DNA of 64,000 nt. Source: Acidobacteriota bacterium. Lineage in GTDB: Bacteria > Acidobacteriota > Terriglobia > UBA7540. The first letter of the stretch is position 1; each line of letters starts with the position of its first letter. Below are positions 33,575 to 42,757 of the stretch, one piece after another. The stretch covers positions 62,001 through 126,000 of the forward strand of contig SCRD01000028.1 in assembly GCA_004298155.1 (NCBI GenBank). The letters run 5' to 3'. The notes under the pieces were generated by a model. The model had not been told where the DNA came from, searched no databases, and worked only from the letters and a program-made list of their open reading frames with translations. The position numbers and the translations under genes are program-made.

Positions 33575-34936
33575 TCACGGAATTTGGACTCCGGTCAGTT
33601 GTTCGAGCCGGGCCAGGGCGCTTTCGTGTTCGGCCAGCGTGCGCCAGTACTCAATGTCAAGGTTGAGTACGTCGAGGAATGAACTTAGTAACGTCTCGAA
33701 GTCCTGCTGGGCTGATTGATAGGCGGCAAGTCCCGCATCAAACGTAGCCGTTGCCTGTGGAATCAGCCCCTCGCGGTAGATTTTGAGAACTTTGGAGTCC
33801 GAGTCGGCCACCAGGTACTGGTCGCGCACTTCGAAATAGGCCTGCTGGACCTGCGCTTCGTAGGCCCGGCGGGAGCTGTTCAATTGTTCAGCGGCTTCGG
33901 CCACTTCCGGCCGCTGCCGCCGGTTGCGAAAAATCGGAAGAGTTACGCCGAAGCTGATCATGTAGCGCTCGGGAAAAACAGCGGCTGTGTGCTGGTACAA
34001 GTACTGAACGCTGAAGTCAGGATAAAAGTCTTTGCGGGCTAACTCGACCTGCAGGCTGCGGTCCTGCATCATCTCATGCTGAGCGCCGACTTCCGAATTG
34101 CCTGTACGGACAGCTGCCAGCAGGTCATCGGAACTGTAGGGCAGAGCGGTTTCAGTGAGTTTCTCCGTGATGATGTCAGCTGAATCCTGCGGCCGGTTCA
34201 GAAGCTGTTTCAGTTGCGCCTGGAGGGTTTGCATTTGCTGGAAGTATTGCGTGGCATCCCGCAAGAGTTTTGTCTGCTGCAGTTGGGCCTTGAGCACGTC
34301 CTGCTGGTTGCCCTGGCCTGTCCGGTAGCGAGCTTCAGCGATCTTTTCGACCTGGGCCAGAAGTTTTTCGTTCTTTTCCAGGATCGAAAGCGTCTGTCGA
34401 ACGTAGTCGAGGCGGAAATAAGCGGTTTTGACTTGTTCAATAACGGAACGCCTGACCGTGTCAGACTGCATGAGGAGCGTGTCCGCTTTGCGGCGGGCAA
34501 TTTCACCGCGCAAACGAAGTTTTCCAGGATAGGGAATGCTTTGTGAAACACCAAACCCAAGGTATGTCATTTCGACCGAATGGAAGCCGTCGAAGGGAAG
34601 AGGTGTCCCCGCAGACATATGCTCAACCATCAATTCGGGGTCAGGCAGCGTCGATACCTGGGAAGGCACCTGCGTAGCTGCCTGCCACCCCCGTCTTGCT
34701 GCCAGGATTTGCGGATTATTCATTTCCGCTTCTTTGACCAGTTGCGACAAAGGCGTGGCGGCTTTGGCGGGCTGCGCCTGATCCGGCGGTTCCACGCCCT
34801 GCACGGCCCTTACCGGGATTGGGATCAGGCACGAGATGGCAGCGAACATAACGGCGGCATATAGAGTGATGATGCTGCAGGAACCCGAAACTGATTGTTG
34901 CTGACGGCCTATTCTGCGCGGCTGAAGAATGCTCAC
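33575..34936 (-). CDS. cusC: CusC-type outer membrane efflux channel (TolC family)
   Basis: The 453-residue product begins at GTG 34934-34936, whose GTGA overlaps the stop of the upstream gene; the ribosome site AAAGGAGG is strong. It has a signal peptide followed by two OEP domains with the helical hairpin pattern (AEARYRTGQGNQQDVLKAQ and EGLIPQATATFDAGLAAYQ), typical of TolC-family channels. It forms the outer membrane exit for the CusAB pump. Gene order cusC-cusB-cusA, reading right to left, is the usual operon order. Confidence 0.92.
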   Translation of the reverse strand: MSILQPRRIGRQQQSVSGSCSIITLYAAVMFAAISCLIPIPVRAVQGVEPPDQAQPAKAATPLSQLVKEAEMNNPQILAARRGWQAATQVPSQVSTLPDPELMVEHMSAGTPLPFDGFHSVEMTYLGFGVSQSIPYPGKLRLRGEIARRKADTLLMQSDTVRRSVIEQVKTAYFRLDYVRQTLSILEKNEKLLAQVEKIAEARYRTGQGNQQDVLKAQLQQTKLLRDATQYFQQMQTLQAQLKQLLNRPQDSADIITEKLTETALPYSSDDLLAAVRTGNSEVGAQHEMMQDRSLQVELARKDFYPDFSVQYLYQHTAAVFPERYMISFGVTLPIFRNRRQRPEVAEAAEQLNSSRRAYEAQVQQAYFEVRDQYLVADSDSKVLKIYREGLIPQATATFDAGLAAYQSAQQDFETLLSSFLDVLNLDIEYWRTLAEHESALARLEQLTGVQIP

Positions 34937-35667
34937 TGCCGCCTCCTTTCGGTATACGCAAGCCCTTTCAGATCACGGTCGTAGACGGCATCCCACAGTC
35001 GGTCGAACAGCTTGCGTGACATGGGTTCCTTCAGTTCAAACTCATACGTTTCTCGGTATCCCCGGACTCGGAAATGGTAGGGATCGGGATTGGCGATCGT
35101 CTCGATGTCAGACCAACGCCAGCTCCGACCGTCGCGCCCGCCGGCCGTCAAGTAATCGATTCCTCCGTTGCGGAAGTGGAGCATCCCGTTGGTCCCGCCG
35201 CCAATTGTGCGATGGCGTGCGGGCAGAGACGCCAAGTTTGGGGCTCCGGGATCGGGCCGGCCGTTCTCCACTGGCTTTTGAACCCGATGGGCAAAGGCAT
35301 CGGCTACCGCAGGGGGCACGGGGTTTGTGAGGCCAAAGTGGAATTCGCGATCGCCGGAAAGGTGCCAACCCCGGTTCTGGTAAGTTTCGAGGTCAAGTCG
35401 ATTCACCGTAAGCCGGAAGCTCTGAATCTCGGTATACGACCAGTGCAGCGGGGAACCCTTATTAGGGTGAAACTCAACACCTCGATCATTGATCTCGAGA
35501 ATCCCGGAAGTCTTGGTAATCAAGTGGCGCAGTCGGGCAGGCGATTGCCATATCGCGGCTGATGCAGAATCCGACTGAGCTTGCGGTGCTGGACATGCGG
35601 CAAAGGGCGCCCGGGGAATAAACCAAAGTAACAGAGAGAACGAAGTGATATAGAAGAATCCTCGCAT
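34933..35667 (-). CDS. Secreted protein with two repeated PH-like domains, first in the cus operon
   Basis: ATG 35665-35667 follows GGAGG. The 244-residue product has a signal peptide (FSLLLWFIPRAPFA) and two copies of a beta-rich unit. The first is SGILEINDRGVEFH...WSYTEIQSFRLT...GDREFHFGL, the second is NGMLHFRNGGIDYL...WRWSDIETIAN...YRETYEFEL. The shared G-x-L...W-x-x-x-x-I...F-x-F/E-L pattern recalls bacterial PH domains. Its stop overlaps the start of cusC by 4 bases, so it is part of the same operon. It has no known family and its job in metal efflux is unknown. Confidence 0.7.
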   Translation of the reverse strand: MRGFFYITSFSLLLWFIPRAPFAACPAPQAQSDSASAAIWQSPARLRHLITKTSGILEINDRGVEFHPNKGSPLHWSYTEIQSFRLTVNRLDLETYQNRGWHLSGDREFHFGLTNPVPPAVADAFAHRVQKPVENGRPDPGAPNLASLPARHRTIGGGTNGMLHFRNGGIDYLTAGGRDGRSWRWSDIETIANPDPYHFRVRGYRETYEFELKEPMSRKLFDRLWDAVYDRDLKGLAYTERRRQ

Positions 35668-35747
35668 GATGGACCTCCAGAAAAAGCTGGCTGTCGTGAA
35701 ATAGAGAAATGGATAACGTGAAGGATTTCACGCTACGGCGGCGGGTG

Positions 35748-36101
35748 CTAAATCAGAAAGGAATGATGGAGCGTGTAAAGATCATAGGGCGGTGAATAGC
35801 AATGAATCTTGAAGGGGGTGTGCGCTGCTCCCACGGCATTAAGCACTGCATTCGAATGCGGAAGCATGGCCAGGACCGCGTATCCCACAGCCGGAGCCGT
35901 GACCTCAGATGCCTGTTGAAGGTGATTGGCTGGCCCGGGAAGTCCTGGCGTGCAGCAGGTCCGCATTTGGTTTGCCGGGGCGCAGGGCATCGAGGCGCAA
36001 CAATTCATCGAAGAGTGACCCGCCATGAGCGGGCCAATGCAACCTCCCACGCTTGCAAAAAGCAGCGCGCACAGCAGCAGGATGGGCCTGGCCTTCCTCA
36101 T
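35748..36101 (-). CDS. Small secreted Cys/Met-rich protein upstream of the cus operon
   Basis: The frame is open to 36140; ATG 36099-36101 is preferred because it directly precedes a signal-peptide core (ILLLCALLFASVGGCIG). Neither start has a clear ribosome site. The 117-residue product has a cysteine- and methionine-rich patch (SSMNCCASMPCAPANQMRTCC) followed by a hydrophobic segment and a His/Tyr-rich end (CYSPPYDLYTLHHSFL). The CC/CxxC pattern suggests soft-metal binding, which fits the operon downstream. It is not a recognisable family. The same strand and an 80-base gap suggest co-regulation with the cus genes. Confidence 0.6.
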   Translation of the reverse strand: MRKARPILLLCALLFASVGGCIGPLMAGHSSMNCCASMPCAPANQMRTCCTPGLPGPANHLQQASEVTAPAVGYAVLAMLPHSNAVLNAVGAAHTPFKIHCYSPPYDLYTLHHSFLI

Positions 36102-36233
36102 ACGAACGGATATTAGCACAACTCTTGCCCCGTCGCGCATGATTCACGTCACAATTTGAAAGCTTTTTCCAAGCGAGGAAATTTCTTCCCGCGCAGATGG
36201 AACTCAGCTTTTACGGTTGAAATCCCGCCGATC

Positions 36234-37148
36234 CTAAAGGAGCAGAAAAAATATCGGAGTGAATAATGCCACATCCAGCAGCACCCGGAATTGATCGAGA
36301 GATATTGTTTTCTCCTTAAAGCGGATTAGAGTAAAGGCCAGGGCGCTGAACAACTCAGCCGCCAGAATTTGCCAATGCATGCGCCCCAATCCGGAAGCCA
36401 TCAGAACAAGAGGAATGGTGCCGACGGCAAAAGCAAGCGGCAGAAAATGCCGTCCCATCCAGGCGGTCCACGGGTGGGGTGAGCCGAACCGGCGCCTGCG
36501 CAAGCGGCTCCATTCTCCGTATTCAATAGCTGTGCAGTTCATCCAGCACAAAGCGGCAAACACCGCGCAATTCGCGACGAGCATTGCGCTGCTCTCCGTC
36601 ATCTTCTCCCAAACCGGGAAGCACGTGCCGAGCGCGAACAGAACACCCACCAGCAATTCCTTGGGCAGCCACTGACGCCGCGGAGATACCAGATGCACCA
36701 CGAGCAGGTAAACGCCGATGGCAAAAAGGAGGACGACACCGTCCCCGAAGATCCTTACGTCCAACTGCGTTAATGACATCCATGCAGCCAGCACCGACCC
36801 GGCACACAGCGGGATCAGAAATGCCCATAGGTTCCGCCGGTAAAAGATATGCCGGGTGGCTTCAGCGCCCCGGGCGGGGGCTTTCAAGGCATCCAGCACC
36901 CGGTCCGCCACGTAAATCAGCCACACCACGAGCGCCAGAAGAATGGTGACGCTTACGCTAAGTCGCACATGGAATGAGCGTGCAAAAAGCAATTGCCACA
37001 GGGCTGCGACAGCGGGCGCGTCCAGGCTTAGCACTGTCAGCCATAGCAGAGGTGTCGAACCATCGGCCCGCGGCGGACTGACTTCAGCCTGGACCCCAGA
37101 CCGTGGGTCTTTTGAATCTCGTATGTTATCTGGAGGAATTTGATTCAT
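36234..37148 (-). CDS. Polytopic membrane protein, UbiA-like features
   Basis: The 304-residue product has a polar N-terminus and about eight hydrophobic helices. Near the first helices it has VWLIYVADRVLDALKAP, which recalls the first aspartate-rich motif of UbiA prenyltransferases, but the second aspartate motif is not visible: the matching region reads MNCTAIEYGEWSR. It could be a diverged or non-catalytic prenyltransferase-like protein. The start ATG 37146-37148 has no clear ribosome site. It is divergent from the SelW-like gene; no neighbour gives a pathway. Confidence 0.65.
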   Translation of the reverse strand: MNQIPPDNIRDSKDPRSGVQAEVSPPRADGSTPLLWLTVLSLDAPAVAALWQLLFARSFHVRLSVSVTILLALVVWLIYVADRVLDALKAPARGAEATRHIFYRRNLWAFLIPLCAGSVLAAWMSLTQLDVRIFGDGVVLLFAIGVYLLVVHLVSPRRQWLPKELLVGVLFALGTCFPVWEKMTESSAMLVANCAVFAALCWMNCTAIEYGEWSRLRRRRFGSPHPWTAWMGRHFLPLAFAVGTIPLVLMASGLGRMHWQILAAELFSALAFTLIRFKEKTISLDQFRVLLDVALFTPIFFLLL

Positions 37149-37285
37149 CGGTGATTGCTATGAATGCGAAGCATATCACACCAACAAGCCTGTACGAGGG
37201 TTGGCGCGAGCGGGACTGGCTTACGTGTTACTGGCCTGGGGCCGATCTGCCGCGAGGAACGGTCCACTGGCACTACGCCCTGAAT

Positions 37286-37314
37286 TTGCCATTCCTTCCG
37301 GCGGGGGATATATT
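37286..37314 (+). promoter_or_regulatory. Sigma-70-type promoter for a probably leaderless SelW-like mRNA
   Basis: TTGCCA at 37286-37291 and TATATT at 37309-37314, separated by 17 bases, each match the consensus at five of six positions. Transcription would start around 37321, only a few bases before the ATG at 37325. Confidence 0.55.
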
Positions 37315-37324
37315 CCAACCTATA

Positions 37325-37612
37325 ATGGTTCACAGCCCCAGAATTGAGATCAAATACTGCACGCAATGCCGGTGGCTGCTGCGGGCGGCCTGGATGGTGC
37401 AGGAACTATTGACTACGTTTCAGGACGAAATCGGTGAAGCGGTGCTCGTGCCCGGTATGGGAGGCGTGTTTGAAGTACGCATCAGCGATGAAATGATCTG
37501 GTCGCGCGAGGAGCAGGGCCGTTTTCCGGACATCAAGGAGCTTAAGCAGCTTGTGCGTGACCACATTGCGCCAGCGAAGGACCTGGGGCACTCAGAGAAC
37601 AGAAGGCAATAG
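37325..37612 (+). CDS. Rdx-family protein (SelT/SelW/SelH-like thioredoxin fold)
   Basis: ATG 37325 gives a 95-residue protein, the usual length of SelW-type proteins. The N-terminal strand IEIKYCTQCRW carries a CxxC redox motif at the position that is Cys-x-x-Sec in animal SelW. It is followed by a helix (AAWMVQELLTTF) and the VPGMGGVFEVRI strand typical of the family. The function is probably a small thiol oxidoreductase. No ribosome site precedes the ATG. A strong promoter ends just upstream, so translation may be leaderless. The frame is open far upstream (to 37103) but that part overlaps the divergent gene and looks non-coding. Confidence 0.8.
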   Translation: MVHSPRIEIKYCTQCRWLLRAAWMVQELLTTFQDEIGEAVLVPGMGGVFEVRISDEMIWSREEQGRFPDIKELKQLVRDHIAPAKDLGHSENRRQ

Positions 37613-37705
37613 ACAGAGGGCAAAAGGCAGCAAACAGTAAACTGTCGGTGCACCCTTTCCAGCAGGAGTTCATCACAGTGATTATATCAACGGAGGGATG
37701 GATCC

Positions 37706-38401
37706 ATGAAAATCGGCATTATTGGCGCAGGACAGATTGGCGGTACGCTCACGCGGCGGCTGACGCAGCTTGGGCACCAGGTTTCCGTGGCCAACTCGCG
37801 TGGGCCTGAATCCCTTGTCTCACTGGCCAAAGAAACCGGCGCGAAGGCGGTGACGGCGGCTGAAGCCGCTCGCGCAGGAGAAGTTGTGATTGTGACAATA
37901 CCGCTGGCAAAGGTCCGGGATTTACCCAAAGACCTTTTTGTTGGCGTTCCCGAAAATGTCGTTGTGGTAGATACGGGCAACTATTATCCGCGGCAGCGCG
38001 ACGGGCGAATTGAGGAAATCGAAGCCGGGACCCTTGAAAGCCGTTGGGTGGAGAAGCAGTTGGGGCGGCCCGTGGTGAAGGCGTTTAACAACATATATGC
38101 CAGACACCTGATGGAAAACGGCAAGCCTGCCGGCTCGCCCGGGCGCATTGCATTGCCTGTCGCAGGCGATGACGAACATGCCAAGCAAGTCATCATCAGG
38201 TTGCTGGACCAACTTGGATTTGACGGCGTCGATGCGGGAGGCCTGGATGAATCATGGCGGCAACAGCCCGCTACTCCCGTGTACGCCACTGACTTTGATG
38301 TCGAGGGCGTGCGGCGGGCGCTGGCCCAGGCCGCTCCTGAAAGAAAGCCTGAATGGCGGGCAACTGCGAACAGCCCCGGGAACTTTAACCATCCGGCGTA
38401 A
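37706..38401 (+). CDS. NAD(P)-dependent oxidoreductase of the F420-reductase-like type
   Basis: ATG 37706 follows GGAGGG. The 231-residue product opens with a Rossmann motif (IGIIGAGQIGG), followed by VSVANSRGP, an NADP-favouring strand end, and the sequence VVKAFNNIYARHL, which recalls the KAFNT motif of NADPH:F420 oxidoreductases and related small dehydrogenases. Similar enzymes in bacteria without F420 have unknown substrates. It is read in the same direction as the following PfpI-type and galE genes but with gaps of 110 bases or more, so it is probably its own unit. Confidence 0.85.
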   Translation: MKIGIIGAGQIGGTLTRRLTQLGHQVSVANSRGPESLVSLAKETGAKAVTAAEAARAGEVVIVTIPLAKVRDLPKDLFVGVPENVVVVDTGNYYPRQRDGRIEEIEAGTLESRWVEKQLGRPVVKAFNNIYARHLMENGKPAGSPGRIALPVAGDDEHAKQVIIRLLDQLGFDGVDAGGLDESWRQQPATPVYATDFDVEGVRRALAQAAPERKPEWRATANSPGNFNHPA

Positions 38402-38512
38402 GCGCGGATAATCTCGTGAGGAACCTATTTCACAGGAAGCAGGGCCCTGGCCTGGGCTCGAGGCGGCGAGCAGGAAAGTATCCTCGGGAGAATTCAAAGG
38501 AGGAACACCGGC

Positions 38513-39109
38513 ATGGCAGGCAAGAAGATCCTGATGCTTGTAGGCGACTACGTCGAAGATTATGAAGTAATGGTACCTTTCCAGGCCCTGCAAATGGTGG
38601 GGCATAATGTTGATGCTGTCTGCCCTGGAAAGAAGGCTGGCGAGACGGTGCGCACGGCCATCCATGATTTTGAGGGCGACCAGACCTATAGCGAGAAACG
38701 CGGCCACAACTTCCAGGTCAATGCCAGCTTCGAGGGCGTAAAGGCTGGCTTGTATGACGCGCTGGTGATTCCCGGTGGCCGCGCGCCGGAGTATCTGCGG
38801 ATGAACGAGAGAGTGTTGGAAATCGTCCGCCACTTCTTCGAGGCGGGCAAGCCGGTGGCTGCATTGTGCCATGGAGCTCAATTGCTGGTGGCGGCGGGCG
38901 TGGTGAATGGAAGGTCAATTAGCTCCTATCCCGCTGTGGGGCCTGAAGTCACCATAGCTGGGGGAAAGTACGTTGACCTCGCGATGACGGAAGCGCACGT
39001 GGATGGCAACCTTGTGACGGGGCCAGCCTGGCCTGCGCATCCTGCCTGGCTTGCCAAATTCCTGCAGGTGCTTGAGAAGAGCGAACGAGAAAAAACCGCG
39101 AAGGCTTGA
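38513..39109 (+). CDS. DJ-1/PfpI-family protein
   Basis: ATG 38513 follows AAAGGAGG. The 198-residue product has the class I glutamine amidotransferase-like fold of the PfpI type: [14 protein letters not shown] at the N-terminus (with the conserved acidic residue), [12 protein letters not shown], and the nucleophile elbow [10 protein letters not shown] with Cys. Members have been assigned as proteases, glyoxalases or deglycases; the actual activity cannot be decided. It stands between an NADPH-dependent reductase and galE. Confidence 0.88.
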   Translation: MAGKKILMLVGDYVEDYEVMVPFQALQMVGHNVDAVCPGKKAGETVRTAIHDFEGDQTYSEKRGHNFQVNASFEGVKAGLYDALVIPGGRAPEYLRMNERVLEIVRHFFEAGKPVAALCHGAQLLVAAGVVNGRSISSYPAVGPEVTIAGGKYVDLAMTEAHVDGNLVTGPAWPAHPAWLAKFLQVLEKSEREKTAKA

Positions 39110-39268
39110 ACGGAATTTCGAACGGCCTGCTGATTGCCCGCCGCGGCTTGGTGGTGTGTGCGAATGCAGGAACATTCAAGTTAATCACTCAGCGTGCGTC
39201 AGGATAACGTGCAGAATCTAGGGTGAAATTCAAGCTCAGTCCATCCACCACGAGGAGGCCAGCGGACG

Positions 39269-40243
39269 ATGCGAGTGCTTGTTACGGGCGGCGCAGGTTA
39301 CATTGGAAGTCAGACAGCCAAGGCCCTTGCCAAGTCAGGACACGAAGTTGTAGTCCTGGATAACCTCGCGACCGGACACCGCGAGACGGTGAAGTGGGGG
39401 CCGTTTGTCGAAGGCGACCTGGGCGACAAAGATCTTTTGACAAAGATTTTCAAGGAGCGCCGCATCGAGGCCGTCCTTCACTTTGCCGCCAGCCTGCTGG
39501 TGGGTGAGTCGGTGAAGAATCCCCAGAAGTATTTCTGGAACAATGTGGTCAACACTCTCCATTTGCTTGACGTGATGAAAGCCTTTAGAGTGAAACGTAT
39601 TGTCTTCTCATCTTCTGCCGCCGTCTACGGAAATCCAGAAAAGCTGCCCATCCCCGAAGATCATTCCAAGGCGCCCGTGAACCCTTACGGCGAGTCCAAG
39701 CTCTGCATGGAACGGGCAATCCACTGGTATGGAATTGCCTATGGGCTTCGCGGGGTGGCGCTGCGATACTTCAATGCCGCTGGCGCCGATCTTGAAGGCG
39801 AACTGGGCGAGGAGCACGATCCGGAATCGCACCTGATTCCGCTGGTCGTGAAGGCAGCGTTGGGTTACAGGACGGACGTCGAGATCTACGGTACGGACTA
39901 TCCGACACCGGACGGTACGGCGATCCGTGATTATATCCATGTAGTGGACTTGGCGGACGCGCACGTGCGGGCGCTGGAATATCTGGCAGACGGGGGCGAA
40001 AGCATGGAGCTTAACCTCGGTACGGGAGAGGGCCACTCCGTGCGTGAGGTTGTGACCGAAGTGGGAAAGCTTTGTGACGGGCGAGTCCCTTCCAAAGATG
40101 CGCCTCGCCGGACCGGAGACCCTGCAGTGCTGGTGGCTGATCCTTCCAGGGCCCGGAAGGTGCTTCACTGGTATCCCAGGTATTCAGAACTGGGTACCAT
40201 CATCCAGAGCGCCTGGAAGTGGAATTCATCGAAAGGCCGATGA
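39269..40243 (+). CDS. galE: UDP-glucose 4-epimerase
   Basis: This enzyme interconverts UDP-glucose and UDP-galactose with bound NAD. The 324-residue product shows the extended SDR hallmarks: GGAGYIGS for NAD, SSAAVYG with the active-site serine, and YGESK with the catalytic tyrosine and lysine. The sequence YGTDYPTPDGTAIRDYIHV is the typical GalE substrate segment. ATG 39269 follows a GAGGAGG slightly further upstream. It probably supplies sugar nucleotides for surface polysaccharide, with the CpsB-like phosphatase gene nearby. Confidence 0.95.
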   Translation: MRVLVTGGAGYIGSQTAKALAKSGHEVVVLDNLATGHRETVKWGPFVEGDLGDKDLLTKIFKERRIEAVLHFAASLLVGESVKNPQKYFWNNVVNTLHLLDVMKAFRVKRIVFSSSAAVYGNPEKLPIPEDHSKAPVNPYGESKLCMERAIHWYGIAYGLRGVALRYFNAAGADLEGELGEEHDPESHLIPLVVKAALGYRTDVEIYGTDYPTPDGTAIRDYIHVVDLADAHVRALEYLADGGESMELNLGTGEGHSVREVVTEVGKLCDGRVPSKDAPRRTGDPAVLVADPSRARKVLHWYPRYSELGTIIQSAWKWNSSKGR

Positions 40244-40388
40244 GGTACAATATCCGCACTCATCTGCCTGTCATAACCCAGACAATGGCAAATTTCAAAA
40301 CGCCTGGCGTCGGATTGTCCTGGCAAAGGGTATGTGTTAACGTGCGGCCAGGGGCAAGAATTTGGCCCACAATATGGAGAAAGTTACT

Positions 40389-41261
40389 ATGGCAAGTGTC
40401 TTGGTAACGGGGACCAGCACAGGTATCGGCTTGGCGACGGCCCTCGAGCTTGGCAGATCCGGTCACACCGTTTATGCCACTATGCGCAACCCCGGTCGCG
40501 CACCGCAATTAGGAGAGACGGCGTCCAGGGAGAACCTGCCGGTCAAGGTCATGGTGATGGATGTTGATTCGGACACGTCCGTTGCGGACACTGTGAAAAG
40601 GATTCACAGGGAAGGCGGGCAAATCGACGTTCTGGTAAATAATGCGGGCATCGGAACCTTCGGGGCCGTCGAGGAGCTTCCACTAAACTCCTTCCGAGCC
40701 ATTATGGAAACCAATTACTTTGGAGCGTTGCGCTGCATCCAGGCAGTCCTGCCGGCGATGCGCGAAAGAAAAAACGGCTGCGTCATCAATGTGAGTTCTG
40801 TGGCAGGCCGGGTCGCAAACTCACCTCTCTCCGCATACGCTGCTTCAAAGTGGGCGCTTGAAGCACTGAGCGAGGCGCTGGCTCAGGAGGTGAGGCCGTT
40901 CAACATTCGTGTCGCCATTGTCGAACCCGGCATCATTGACACGCCATTGGCAAGGCGTGCCGTGGCGAGATTAGATGACACAAGGTATCGGCAGGTGCGT
41001 CGCTATGGAGGATTGTTCCGCGCGTCATTTGAAAGCGAAACTTCCCGTCCTCCGGGCTTGGTGGGAAAAGCGATCCGTCACATTATCGAAAGCGGAACCT
41101 TGAAATTGCGGCATCCCGTGGGCCCGAATTCGGCAGAGTATATCGCATGGCGAAAGGCAAAGACGGATGAAGAAATGATTGAATGGGGCGCACTTGACGA
41201 TGATGCCTGGTTTGACCGCGTGCAGCAGGAGTTCGGCCTGAACGCCCGTCCCAAGGAATGA
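40389..41261 (+). CDS. Short-chain dehydrogenase/reductase
   Basis: ATG 40389 follows GGAGAAAG. The 290-residue classical SDR has the cofactor motif TGTSTGIG, the NNAGIG motif, catalytic serine in NVSSVAG and YAASK with the tyrosine and lysine. The C-terminal extension after residue 200 is longer than in the 250-residue classical type, similar to oxidoreductases of the retinol dehydrogenase-like group. Substrate unknown. It is transcribed as a single gene, downstream of galE by 145 bases. Confidence 0.9.
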   Translation: MASVLVTGTSTGIGLATALELGRSGHTVYATMRNPGRAPQLGETASRENLPVKVMVMDVDSDTSVADTVKRIHREGGQIDVLVNNAGIGTFGAVEELPLNSFRAIMETNYFGALRCIQAVLPAMRERKNGCVINVSSVAGRVANSPLSAYAASKWALEALSEALAQEVRPFNIRVAIVEPGIIDTPLARRAVARLDDTRYRQVRRYGGLFRASFESETSRPPGLVGKAIRHIIESGTLKLRHPVGPNSAEYIAWRKAKTDEEMIEWGALDDDAWFDRVQQEFGLNARPKE

Positions 41262-41565
41262 TCGCCATTAAAGGCCTTCCTGAAAGCCGGCGACCCCAAA
41301 AGCATCGATAGTTTTTCTCTTCGAATTCAGTCAGAATGTTCTGCCCGGCGTCGGGAATTTTTTCTCCAGGTTTGCAACCATTCTGACAACGCATTCATCC
41401 AAAAGAGTAATTCAACTCTGTGACTACCTGGGGAAGTGGTTGCACTTGGTTTGTAAGAGCGGCCACTTCCTCCTTCCATTTACAGAATTCTTTCCAATGC
41501 GAAGTTGTAATCACGCAATATTTCCTGCTGCAGGCGGCTGACTTGCTTGATCCTGCACGGAAAAT
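41262..41565. other. Convergent intergenic stretch
   Basis: I see no gene here, and no hairpin followed by T residues. The two flanking genes converge on this stretch. Confidence 0.35.
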
Positions 41566-41832
41566 TCATCCATCGCTCTTCGCAATGAATCGAACCGCTA
41601 CCTTCGACCCGCCCCCAAATTTTCGCGTAAGCCAGTCTTCAAGGTCCCGCTTGAGAAATTGCAGGTCAACTCTGAACCCGGCCTCCATCAGTCCATCGGT
41701 GATGGGCAGCAAATCGTCAAACGCGCTCTTCCCGGTAAAGTTTCTCATGCAAAAGCTGTCCAGCCAGACAACCGGACATTCCCGAGGCGCTCCGGGTGCA
41801 AGGACCTCGACATGGATTTTTCTGGCAAACAT
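41566..41832 (-). CDS. Small hypothetical protein
   Basis: ATG 41830-41832 is preceded by AAGGCGG. The 88-residue product begins MFARKIHVEVLAPGAP, with a regular alternation of strands and helices (VVWLDSFCMRNF, LMEAGFRVDLQFLKRDLEDWL), so it could be a small alpha/beta fold. No family is recognised. It lies between the SDR gene and the CpsB-like phosphatase gene. It is kept as a likely gene because of the ribosome site and balanced composition, but conservation was not checked. Confidence 0.45.
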   Translation of the reverse strand: MFARKIHVEVLAPGAPRECPVVWLDSFCMRNFTGKSAFDDLLPITDGLMEAGFRVDLQFLKRDLEDWLTRKFGGGSKVAVRFIAKSDG

Positions 41833-41977
41833 GGAAGCCGCCTTATCTTTGCACAATTATTCCTTGACCGTGAAGATTCCGGACCGGAGGCCGGTTCTCT
41901 CTGCATGAGAGGTGGCAAAGTTTGCCCAGGCCGGCCAGAATCACAATACCAAACATAAGGTCTGACCTGATTTATTG

Positions 41978-42757
41978 TTACCGGTGGAAAATAAAAAACC
42001 AGCTTTTTTTTCGGGTGGGTTCTTTCGGACTCACAGGTTGTGCTTGCGCAGGCAGCGATACTCCGTTAATCACCGCCGCAGGATTTTTCTCGAGGAGTAT
42101 GTCGGCGACGCTTCTGCCAAGCGCGGAGGCAACCTTCTTGTAGCAGGTAGATAGAAGAGGTGGCCGATGAATCAGGTCGTGTGCATCTGAGGCAAAAAAA
42201 TGAATGAGGTTCCGCTCGAGCCACTCTTCTGACAGCCTCTGGGCATTTGGTCCAAAGGCGCCAAGGTAAGACATGGCTGTAATCTGGACCAGGCACCCTC
42301 GCACCGCCCACCGATAAAGCAATTCCGGTTTGCGCTGGATGACCGGGTTGCGCTCCGGATGAGTGAGGATTGGAGTGAAGCCTGCCACCTCGATCTCATA
42401 GAAGACATTGTCCATCTGGTCCGGAATAAAGTGATCAGCAAATTCCACCAGCAGATAACGCGTGTGGTTGATGGAGAAATCAGATCCGTTTTCCGCCAGT
42501 TTGCGGAGATTGTCATATGAGAGGTGGAAATCGCACCCCAAAAGCAGCTTTGGAGAGTCTCCCACGGCGGCCTGGAGCTCTTTTAATCTGGCGCGATTAG
42601 CCTGCGCATCGAAAGTGTACCTGTAATTGCAATGTGGGGTGGCGACTAGGTGGGTGGTTCCGTCCTTTGCCGCCATTTGGCACATGGCCAATGCTATATC
42701 AAATGTCTTCGCCCCATCGTCCGTATCCGGCAGCGGATGGCAATGGATGTCGATCAT
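41978..42757 (-). CDS. CpsB/CapC-type PHP-family tyrosine-protein phosphatase
   Basis: The 259-residue product is a metal-dependent phosphatase of the PHP family that acts on tyrosine kinases of capsule and exopolysaccharide assembly (CpsB, YwqE). The start MIDIHCHPLPDTDDGA carries the first metal motif; HLVATPHCNYRYTF, PILTHPERNP and FASDAHDLIHRPP carry the rest. No matching tyrosine kinase or export genes are adjacent, so its partner is elsewhere. The start ATG 42755-42757 has no strong ribosome site. It is divergent from the mla operon and the RNA candidate. Confidence 0.88.
   Translation of the reverse strand: MIDIHCHPLPDTDDGAKTFDIALAMCQMAAKDGTTHLVATPHCNYRYTFDAQANRARLKELQAAVGDSPKLLLGCDFHLSYDNLRKLAENGSDFSINHTRYLLVEFADHFIPDQMDNVFYEIEVAGFTPILTHPERNPVIQRKPELLYRWAVRGCLVQITAMSYLGAFGPNAQRLSEEWLERNLIHFFASDAHDLIHRPPLLSTCYKKVASALGRSVADILLEKNPAAVINGVSLPAQAQPVSPKEPTRKKSWFFIFHR

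Noticed and set aside
37103-37324. N-terminal extension of the SelW-like protein
   Set aside because: It overlaps the divergent membrane protein gene and the promoter; the family normally begins near the CxxC strand.
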